Source: CAYSZX01 sp964548875 (lineage in GTDB: Bacteria; Patescibacteriota; Minisyncoccia; Minisyncoccales; JANBVM01). From it: a DNA stretch of 35,942 bases. Of this stretch, positions 30,710-35,942 are shown piece by piece. A model generated the notes under the pieces. It searched no databases. It was given only the letters and a program-made list of their open reading frames with translations, and had not been told where the DNA came from. The stretch covers positions 1 to 35,942 of the forward strand of contig CAZJSP010000003.1 of assembly GCA_964548875.1 (NCBI GenBank), in the 5' to 3' direction. How positions within the stretch are numbered: the first letter of the stretch is position 1; every line of letters starts with the position of its first letter. The position numbers and the translations under genes were made by a program.

Positions 30710-30791
30710 GGGTGGTTGGCGGAGCAGCAATCGCATCAGTCTGTAAAACTGACGTCTTCGGACTTCGGGGGTGCAAGTCCCTCACCACCCA
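30710..30791 (+). tRNA. tRNA-Tyr (GTA)
   Basis: Class II tRNA with acceptor GGGTGGT/ACCACCC, discriminator A, anticodon GTA in loop CTGTAAA, and a long variable arm with a TTCG tetraloop-like tip. CCA is not encoded. The T-loop reads TGCAAGT and the D-loop AGCAGCAA, so position 55 is G instead of T and position 18 is A instead of G. All stems pair. Confidence 0.95.
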
Positions 30792-30800
30792 CATTGTAAT

Positions 30801-30874
30801 GCCTGGGTAGCTCAGTCAGTTAGAGCACGTCTTTGGTAAAGACGAGGTCAGCGGTGCAACTCCGCTCTCAGGCT
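30801..30874 (+). tRNA. tRNA-Thr (GGT)
   Basis: Acceptor GCCTGGG/CTCAGGC, anticodon GGT in loop TTGGTAA, discriminator T, no encoded CCA. The D-loop is AGTCAGTTA (A at position 18) and the T-loop TGCAACT (G at position 55). All four stems pair, with one G-T in the acceptor. This is a probable product partner of the ThrS encoded in the window. Confidence 0.95.
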
Positions 30875-30899
30875 CAGATTATTATTTAATTAATTATTT

Positions 30900-31064
30900 A
30901 TGGCTAAAAAAAGAAAAAAGATTTATGTTAAAATGAAATGTGAAGAATGTAATAGAATAAATTATTTTCTTCATAAGTCAAAAGGTGTTGAAGATAAGTT
31001 AGAACTTAAAAAGTTTTGTAAGTGGTGCAAAAAGCACACCCTTCATAAAGAAACAAAAAAATAA
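30900..31064 (+). CDS. rpmG: 50S ribosomal protein L33
   Basis: A 54-residue protein, MAKKRKKIYVKMKCEECNRI at the start and FCKWCKKHTLHKETK at the end. The four cysteines form two CxxC pairs typical of the zinc-binding form of L33. It lies between tRNA-Thr and tRNA-Trp. The rpmG/tRNA-Trp pair is the usual neighbour of secE-nusG, but here those genes are 22 kb away. Confidence 0.93.
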   Translation: MAKKRKKIYVKMKCEECNRINYFLHKSKGVEDKLELKKFCKWCKKHTLHKETKK

Positions 31065-31071
31065 TCAAGAT

Positions 31072-31142
31072 GGGGGCGTAATTCAATAGCAGAATATCGG
31101 TCTCCAAAACCGACAATAGGGGTGCAACTCCTCTCGCCCCTG
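31072..31142 (+). tRNA. tRNA-Trp (CCA)
   Basis: Acceptor GGGGGCG/CGCCCCT (first pair G-T), anticodon CCA in loop CTCCAAA, discriminator G as expected for tRNA-Trp. The D-loop is AATAGCA (A18, G19) and the T-loop TGCAACT (G55). The anticodon reads UGG only by standard pairing, which bears on the in-frame TGA in the HIT gene. CCA is not encoded at the 3' end. Confidence 0.95.
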
Positions 31143-31156
31143 CTAACATCAATATT

Positions 31157-31462
31157 ATGTTTTTAATTTTAATTTCGGGTTTTGGCGGAGGGGTTGTAAG
31201 AGGACTGGTTGGTTTTATTAAATATCAATTTTCTTACAAAAATGTGGGTTTTAATTTCCCTTATTTTTTAGGAACCTCGTTTATTTCTGGTGTAACAGGC
31301 CTTCTTATCACTTTAGCAATAAAAAGTTTAGGCTTTACCTTGCACGGCACTTTTGACCCAGCCATAGCTTTTATTATTGGATACGCTGGGGGAGATTTTG
31401 TAGAAAATGTCTATAAAATCATTATTAAACAGTCATCTCTATATGAAGAAAATAAGAATTAA
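31157..31462 (+). CDS. Small membrane protein, unknown function
   Basis: A 101-residue protein with three likely membrane segments: about residues 1-20 (FLILISGFGGGVVRGLVGF, glycine-rich), 37-60 (YFLGTSFISGVTGLLITLAI) and 68-80. The C-terminus is polar (KQSSLYEENKN). I do not recognise a named family. Its start directly follows tRNA-Trp, and pcm follows 18 bases after its stop. The glycine-rich helix suggests tight helix packing. Confidence 0.7.
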   Translation: MFLILISGFGGGVVRGLVGFIKYQFSYKNVGFNFPYFLGTSFISGVTGLLITLAIKSLGFTLHGTFDPAIAFIIGYAGGDFVENVYKIIIKQSSLYEENKN

Positions 31463-31480
31463 AAATATCCTTATTTTTTA

Positions 31481-32098
31481 ATGAACAGTTTAATCAATTA
31501 TTTAATTGAGGAAGAACGGCTTAAATCTCCTCATATTATTGAAGCTTTTAAAAAAATTAAAAGGAATGATTTTTTACCTGAAGACATTAAGTTTTTATCT
31601 GAAGAAAAAAAAGCTCTGCCTATAGGCCACAACCAAACAATTTCTCAGCCTCTTGTGGTAGCTTTTATGATAGAAGAATTACAACCTCAAAAAGGAGATA
31701 AAATACTAGACGTAGGTTCTGGTTCAGGATGGACAACAGCTCTTTTATCACAAATTGTGGGATCAGAAGGAAGGGTGATCGCTATTGAGTTAATTCCTGA
31801 ATTAAAAAATTTCGGGGAAAAAAATGTTTCTCATTATAATTTTATTAAAAAAGGGGTTGCAAAATTTATTTGTAAGGACGGATCAAAGGGTTATGAGAAA
31901 GAGGCCCCTTTTGATAAAATACTGGCCTCAGCTTCAGCTCGAAAAATTCCTCAAGCTTGGAAAGAACAATTAAAAATTGGAGGAAAAATTGTTGCTCCTG
32001 TTAAATCTTCTATTTGGGTGGTTACAAAAAATGATAAAAATGATTTTAAGGAAGAAGAGCATTATGGCTTTAGTTTTGTTCCTTTAATTGAAAAATAA
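31481..32098 (+). CDS. pcm: Protein-L-isoaspartate O-methyltransferase
   Basis: PCMT repairs isoaspartyl damage in proteins with S-adenosylmethionine. The 205-residue product has an N-terminal helical part (IIEAFKKIKRNDFLPED), the substrate region GHNQTISQPLVVAFMIEEL, the SAM-binding motif ILDVGSGSGWTTALLSQ and post-I VIAIELIPEL. Length is normal. mltG follows two bases after its stop. Confidence 0.92.
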   Translation: MNSLINYLIEEERLKSPHIIEAFKKIKRNDFLPEDIKFLSEEKKALPIGHNQTISQPLVVAFMIEELQPQKGDKILDVGSGSGWTTALLSQIVGSEGRVIAIELIPELKNFGEKNVSHYNFIKKGVAKFICKDGSKGYEKEAPFDKILASASARKIPQAWKEQLKIGGKIVAPVKSSIWVVTKNDKNDFKEEEHYGFSFVPLIEK

Positions 32099-32100
32099 CA

Positions 32101-33141
32101 ATGAAATTTTTTTCAAAGAAATTCTTTGTTCCAATTTTATTAATATTGTTATTTATTGTCAGCCTTTTATTTTTACAAGGATTCTTTTTCCCAAAAGATA
32201 GGGGAGAGGGGTATAATAAATCCTTTACAATAAAAAAAGGAGAAAATGTTTTCACTATCGCTGAAAATCTTTACCAAGAAAAGCTCATTAAGCATCCTAT
32301 TCTTTTTAAATCCTATCTTTTTGTTACCGGTACCAGGGCACAATTACAAGCTGGTTATTACGAGTTAAATTCAAAGATGAGTATTGCAGAGATTGTTCAA
32401 AAAATAATAGCAGGGAAAACAATTAAAATCACAATAACCATCCCTGAGGGGTGGAACTTAAGAAATATTGCATCCTACTTAGAAGAAAATGAGTTTTATG
32501 GAAAAGAAAGCTTTTTTAAAATAACTGGATACCCATTAGTGGGTTATAACTTGGAAGAAGACATTGCTCCTTCTGTTTTTAATTATAGTTTTTTAGAAAG
32601 TAAACCAGAAACAGTGGGCTTAGAAGGATTTATCTTTCCCGATACTTATGAATTAGAAAAGAATTTTGAATTAAAAGATTTTGTAGAAAAGACTCTAATT
32701 AATTTTAATCAGAAATTAAATCAAGATTTAAAAATCGAAATAGAAAATCAAGAAAAAACAATATTTGAAATAATTACAATGGCTTCTTTAATTGAAAGAG
32801 AACTAAGGGGCAGTGAAGAGAGGGAGATTGCTGCAGGAATCCTTTGGAAAAGATTAGACAATAATATAGCATTACAAGTAGATGCCTCTATATTATATTT
32901 AACAGGCCGACGATCAGAAATCTTTAAAACAGATCTTGAAATAGATTCTCCATATAATACCTATAAATACAAAGGTTTACCTTTGGGTCCCATCTGTAAT
33001 CCTGGGATTGATAGTATTAAGGCAGTTATATATCCCATCAAATCAGATTATTGGTATTATTTATCAACTCCAGAAGGAGAAACTATTTTTAGTCGAACCT
33101 TAAAAGAACATAATATTGCAGTAGCAAAACACTTAAAATGA
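32101..33141 (+). CDS. mltG: Endolytic transglycosylase MltG
   Basis: MltG cuts nascent glycan strands in the cell wall. The 346-residue protein has an N-terminal cytoplasmic tail and membrane helix (about 9-29), a LysM-like part with FTIKKGENVFTIAENL, and the YceG catalytic domain with LEGFIFPDTYEL and catalytic Glu232 in MASLIEREL, ending PICNPGIDSIKAVIYP. It overlaps the next start by four bases (ATGA) and ends in TGA, so the PfpI-like protein is translationally coupled. Confidence 0.94.
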   Translation: MKFFSKKFFVPILLILLFIVSLLFLQGFFFPKDRGEGYNKSFTIKKGENVFTIAENLYQEKLIKHPILFKSYLFVTGTRAQLQAGYYELNSKMSIAEIVQKIIAGKTIKITITIPEGWNLRNIASYLEENEFYGKESFFKITGYPLVGYNLEEDIAPSVFNYSFLESKPETVGLEGFIFPDTYELEKNFELKDFVEKTLINFNQKLNQDLKIEIENQEKTIFEIITMASLIERELRGSEEREIAAGILWKRLDNNIALQVDASILYLTGRRSEIFKTDLEIDSPYNTYKYKGLPLGPICNPGIDSIKAVIYPIKSDYWYYLSTPEGETIFSRTLKEHNIAVAKHLK

Positions 33142-33662
33142 AAATTTTAATTATTATAGCCTTTCGTGATTTTCAAGACATAGAATATTTAGTCCTTAAA
33201 AAAGAATTAGAAAGAGAGGGGATTAAAACTGAAACAGTTTCTAATAAAAAGGGGATAGCTGTTGGAGTTTTTGGAGAAACAGTGGAAATTAAAAAAACAA
33301 TATCTGAAATCGATGTTTCCGATTATCATGGAATTGTTTTTGTTGGAGGAGGGGGGTGCTTACCTCACTTGAACAATGAAATTTCTTATCAGATAGCAAG
33401 AGATGCCTCTAAAAAAGACTTATTATTGGCCGCTATTTGTATTGCCCCTGTTATTTTAGCCGAATCAGGAGTACTAAAGAATAAAAAGGCAACTGTTTGG
33501 AGCTCATTAATGGATAGGTTTCCTGTTAGAGCTTTAAAAAAGAATGGAGTAGAATATCAAAAAAAGAATGTTGTTCAGGATGGAAGAACTATCACTGCAA
33601 ATGGTCCCAAATCTGCCTTTTTATTTGCTCACAAAATAATTGAAGTGTTGACAAGAAAATAG
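33138..33662 (+). CDS. DJ-1/PfpI-family protein
   Basis: A 174-residue alpha/beta protein. Nucleophile Cys101 lies in LAAICIAPVILAESGVL, the nucleophile elbow, and Glu16 in DFQDIEYLV is the usual partner acid. GIVFVGGGG precedes. The family contains proteases, glyoxalases and chaperones; the substrate here is unknown. The start overlaps the mltG stop. The promoter of rplJ lies within its last codons. Confidence 0.88.
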   Translation: MKILIIIAFRDFQDIEYLVLKKELEREGIKTETVSNKKGIAVGVFGETVEIKKTISEIDVSDYHGIVFVGGGGCLPHLNNEISYQIARDASKKDLLLAAICIAPVILAESGVLKNKKATVWSSLMDRFPVRALKKNGVEYQKKNVVQDGRTITANGPKSAFLFAHKIIEVLTRK

Positions 33663-33676
33663 AAAAAATATATTAT
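33648..33676 (+). promoter_or_regulatory. Promoter of rplJ-rplL
   Basis: TTGACA (33648-33653), spacer 17, TATTAT (33671-33676). The -35 overlaps the last codons of the PfpI-like gene. Start of transcription is expected near 33683. Confidence 0.8.
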
Positions 33677-33682
33677 AGTTTT

Positions 33683-33762
33683 ATCCACAGACAACAGGCA
33701 TTTAATTAAGACCTGTCGAGGAAAACGGCTTTTTAATCTGTGGTTTTATCACAGTTTTTTTA
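33683..33762 (+). promoter_or_regulatory. L10-type leader with attenuator
   Basis: CCACAGA (33685-33691) pairs with TCTGTGG (33737-33743) to enclose an inner ACAGG/CCTGT stem and a GAGGAAAACGG segment. Alternatively CTGTG (33738-33742) pairs with CACAG (33750-33754) and is followed by seven T, forming a terminator. The two share bases and exclude each other. L10 leaders that bind L10(L12)4 and attenuate transcription are known from other bacteria. Confidence 0.65.
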
Positions 33763-33768
33763 TTTAAT

Positions 33769-34287
33769 ATGACAAAAACAAAAAAAGAAAAAGAAATAAT
33801 TGTTGAGGATTTAAATCAAAAAATGAAAAAACAGACAACAATGTTGTTTGTTGATTTTGCTGGATTAAAGGTTCAAGACACATTTAAATTAAGAAGGTCT
33901 TTGGATCAAGCTAATAGTGAATTAAAAATAGCAAAAAAGACATTAATTCAAATTGCTTCTGATAAAAACAATTTAGATGTGAACGTAAAAGAAATGGGAG
34001 GAGAAATAGCTTTAGTTTTTGGTTATGAAGACGAAGTTGCTCCAGCCAAAACAGTCTACAATTTCTCTAAAGAAAATAAAGATTTAAAAATATTAGGGGG
34101 GTTTTTAGAAAATAAATTTCAGGGTTCAGAAAAAATTATTGAATTAGCACAGCTTCCTTCTAAGGAAGAATTGCTAGGCAAATTGGTTGGAAGTGTTTCT
34201 TCCCCAGTTACTGGCCTTGTTAGAAGTTTACAATACAATATTAAAGGTCTATTATTTGCATTAAATGCAATTAAAGAAAATAAATAA
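33769..34287 (+). CDS. rplJ: 50S ribosomal protein L10
   Basis: L10 anchors the L7/L12 stalk. The 172-residue protein has the conserved N-terminal KEIIVEDLNQKMKKQTTMLF and VDFAGLKVQDTFKLRRSL, then EIALVFGYEDEVAPAKTV, and a C-terminal helix LVRSLQYNIKGLLFALNAI that binds L12 dimers. Length is normal. rplL starts 20 bases after its stop; the L10-type leader lies upstream. Confidence 0.96.
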   Translation: MTKTKKEKEIIVEDLNQKMKKQTTMLFVDFAGLKVQDTFKLRRSLDQANSELKIAKKTLIQIASDKNNLDVNVKEMGGEIALVFGYEDEVAPAKTVYNFSKENKDLKILGGFLENKFQGSEKIIELAQLPSKEELLGKLVGSVSSPVTGLVRSLQYNIKGLLFALNAIKENK

Positions 34288-34307
34288 ATTAATTAATAAA
34301 TAAAAAA

Positions 34308-34853
34308 ATGGCAGAAGAAAATAAAAATAAAGAGGAAGAAAAGAAAGAGGAAAAAGTAGAAGAAAAAAAGGAAGAAAAAAAGGAAGAAAAGAAAGAAGAG
34401 AAAAAGGAAGAGAAGAAAGAAGAGAAGAAAGACGAAAAAGACAAGAAAGAAATAGAGATTCCTCAGAAATTTAAAAAACTTGTTAAAGAAATTGAGGAAA
34501 TGAGTGTTTTAGATCTAGCCGAATTAGTCAAAATTTTAGAAGAAAAATTTGGAGTGTCTGCTACTCCTCAAATTGTTGCTGGTGGGGTTGCTCCTGCTGG
34601 AAATGGAGGGGCGGAAGGAGGTGACGAAGAAAAAAGCAGCTTTAATGTCGTCATTACCGAGGTAGGAGACAAGAAAATTCAGGTTATTAAGGCTATCAGA
34701 GATGCAACTAAGAAAGGATTAAAAGACTCCAAAGACTTAGCTGATTCTATCGCCTCTGAACCTCAAACTATTAAAGAAAATGCCAGTAAAGAAGAGGCTG
34801 AAGAGTTAAAGAAAAAGTTTGAAGAGGCCGGAGCAAAAGTAGAGCTTAAATAA
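34308..34853 (+). CDS. rplL: 50S ribosomal protein L7/L12 with charged N-terminal extension
   Basis: Residues 1-47 are a Lys/Glu repeat (KKEEKKEEKKEE) not found in ordinary L12. The dimerisation domain follows (LVKEIEEMSVLDLAELVKIL), then the hinge VAGGVAPAGNGGAEGGDEE and the C-terminal factor-binding domain (FNVVITEVGDKKIQVIKAIR; GLKDSKDLADSI). 181 residues instead of about 120-130. The normal domains are complete. The added tail lies before the part that docks on L10. Confidence 0.95.
   Translation: MAEENKNKEEEKKEEKVEEKKEEKKEEKKEEKKEEKKEEKKDEKDKKEIEIPQKFKKLVKEIEEMSVLDLAELVKILEEKFGVSATPQIVAGGVAPAGNGGAEGGDEEKSSFNVVITEVGDKKIQVIKAIRDATKKGLKDSKDLADSIASEPQTIKENASKEEAEELKKKFEEAGAKVELK
34332..34448 (+). 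repeat. Lys/Glu low-complexity repeat at the start of rplL
   Basis: Purine-only codons AAA/AAG and GAA/GAG alternate in a KKEE pattern over about 39 codons. There is no pyrimidine in long stretches. It resembles the rpsP tail but lies at the N-terminus. Confidence 0.7.
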
Positions 34854-34862
34854 TGCTTTTTC

Positions 34863-34896
34863 AAAAAACCCCTGGATATTAATCTAGGGGTTTTTT
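34863..34896. terminator. Bidirectional terminator between rplL and propeller gene
   Basis: AAAAAACCCCT and AGGGGTTTTTT form a strong stem with an inner GAT/ATC pair. The A-run and T-run on both sides allow termination in both directions, fitting the convergent genes. Confidence 0.9.
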
Positions 34897-34898
34897 AG

Positions 34899-35942
34899 TT
34901 ATTTTAAATTTATTTGATAAAGAGAGTCTCCGCTTAAAAGATAAATATTTTTTTCATCGTTATCAACGTAAATATCAAGTAAATTATTAAATCTTTTACT
35001 TTTAAATTGCTGAATTATTTCTCCAGACTTATTAATAACAACAACCCTATTTTGATCTGGTTCTAAGATATAAATATAATTTAAATAGGTATTTGTTAAT
35101 ATTTTAGAGTAAGAGATTGGTAAGGGAAAAATCTCTAAATCAATCTTTTTTCTTAAATTACCTGTATAATATTCGTAAATAGAATTATTATTTAAAACCC
35201 ATATTGATTTGTCTATGGTAAAAGATTCAGCTTCTTTGTTCATATCATAATATTCTTCAGACAGTAGCCATTGTTGAGCGTCTCCCCATCTAAAATTACC
35301 TAAAAAGGGATATCTAATAATAGAGCCTGTTTTTTGGTTAAGAAAATAAAGATGACTATGAAAAGTATCAAAATCATCAAAATAAACATCTGGACTATAA
35401 GAACCTAAAGAATAATAAAGAGGGGAATAGTCCTCCAATAATATTAATCGGTCAGGTTCTGAAAAGAAAATTATTGAATCGTTAAAAGAAGCCCCTTCTT
35501 TAATCTTATGATCAGCCTTAATAATACTATCTTCCTTGTCCTGGTTTAAAATAACTATATGATCGTTATCAGGCTTATAAAAATAGAATTTGTTATCTGA
35601 AATTAAAAATTGAGTGGGGGCAAAATTATAATCTGCAAAACTAAAGAAAAGGGTGGGATCTTCTAATATTTGTAGTTTGTTCAAAACGAATAGTTTTTCT
35701 TCAATTTTGCCTTGATGTTCGTGAAGCAATAAAGTAAAAGACTGAGAAAGGCCTTTTGACTTTTCCTCTAGGTTAAAAATTTGTAGCCACAATGACTGAA
35801 ACAAACGATTAATTTCTTTTTCTGAATCTTTATCCTTTTCCTCAAATAAATGATTAGCCTCTATAATCTTCTCTTCTATAAGAACAAACTCTTCTCTATA
35901 ATCTTGAATTTGATTCTTTTTTCTAACGTAAAAGAGTGTAAG
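34899..35942 (-). CDS. Beta-propeller protein, 5' end outside window
   Basis: The frame is open to the window edge, so only the C-terminal 347 codons are seen. The first visible residues, LTLFYVRKKN, look like the end of a membrane helix. A charged coiled-coil helix follows (FVLIEEKIIEANHLFEEKDK), and then repeated four-stranded blades: HIVILNQDKED, SIIFFSEPDRLILL, HLYFLNQKTGSIIRYPF, SIWVLNNNSIYEYY, NYIYILEPDQNRVVVINKSG and NIYLLSGDSLYQI. The blades resemble NHL/YncE-type or PPM-associated propellers. Function is unknown; a membrane-anchored protein-binding role is an inference. Confidence 0.75.
   Translation of the reverse strand, partial: LTLFYVRKKNQIQDYREEFVLIEEKIIEANHLFEEKDKDSEKEINRLFQSLWLQIFNLEEKSKGLSQSFTLLLHEHQGKIEEKLFVLNKLQILEDPTLFFSFADYNFAPTQFLISDNKFYFYKPDNDHIVILNQDKEDSIIKADHKIKEGASFNDSIIFFSEPDRLILLEDYSPLYYSLGSYSPDVYFDDFDTFHSHLYFLNQKTGSIIRYPFLGNFRWGDAQQWLLSEEYYDMNKEAESFTIDKSIWVLNNNSIYEYYTGNLRKKIDLEIFPLPISYSKILTNTYLNYIYILEPDQNRVVVINKSGEIIQQFKSKRFNNLLDIYVDNDEKNIYLLSGDSLYQINLK

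Noticed and set aside
29285..34448. CRISPR array or tandem DNA repeat
   Set aside because: The purine-rich repeats are in-frame low-complexity codons in rpsP and rplL, without spacers.
134..34853. Genome-wide reassignment of UGA to Trp or Gly
   Set aside because: TGG is used for Trp throughout, only one internal TGA is seen, and TGA ends rnhB and mltG; the tRNA-Trp anticodon is CCA.

Overview
The window is AT-rich bacterial chromosome, densely packed with informational genes. It looks like a Candidate Phyla Radiation (Patescibacteria) genome, probably Parcubacteria-like. That assignment is an inference from small streamlined proteins (Obg without an OCT domain, PheT without its tRNA-binding insertion, ThrS without a TGS domain), very short intergenic gaps, few Shine-Dalgarno sequences, an intein in the replicative polymerase, and a DUF5667-type surface protein. 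No 16S gene or other decisive marker is present.

Layout. 1-2000 is a ragged region: the 3' half of tRNA-Asp, a HIT-family gene with an in-frame TGA, a MazG-like pyrophosphohydrolase, a GNAT remnant, and two tiny genes. 2018-9797 holds an HD phosphohydrolase, obg, pheS-pheT, gyrB, secE, nusG and rplK. 9802-12937 is a compact dTTP module: dCMP deaminase, thymidylate kinase with an in-frame TAG, ThyX and GlyA, followed by gatB. 14400-16340 is an accessory island. It has a tyrosine-rich leader peptide with a three-way attenuator, a HAD-like protein, a 22-bp hairpin that may control a strong Shine-Dalgarno, and a frameshifted ATP-grasp-like pseudogene closed by a terminator. 16373-26790 is on the minus strand: a MiaB-MiaA fusion, a secreted DUF5667/Kazal protein, thrS behind a threonine leader-peptide attenuator, and dnaE with an intein. 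26874-34853 returns to the plus strand: rnhB, rpmF, nusB, rnc, rpsP, khpA, trmD, tRNA-Tyr, tRNA-Thr, rpmG, tRNA-Trp, a membrane protein, pcm, mltG, a DJ-1/PfpI protein, and rplJ-rplL behind an L10-type leader. The window ends inside a minus-strand beta-propeller protein.

How the genes work together. Most serve translation (synthetases, ribosomal proteins, tRNA modification, ribosome assembly), replication, and one-carbon/dTTP supply. Regulation appears to be mostly RNA-based: two leader-peptide attenuators, an L10-type leader, and a hairpin before rnc. Several promoters lie so close to the start codon that the transcripts should be leaderless.

The points most worth checking are the two attenuators, the A18/G55 change shared by all three complete tRNAs, the nonsense codons at expected tryptophan positions, and the MiaB-MiaA fusion. 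All calls come from reading the sequence and from family knowledge; no database search was run.
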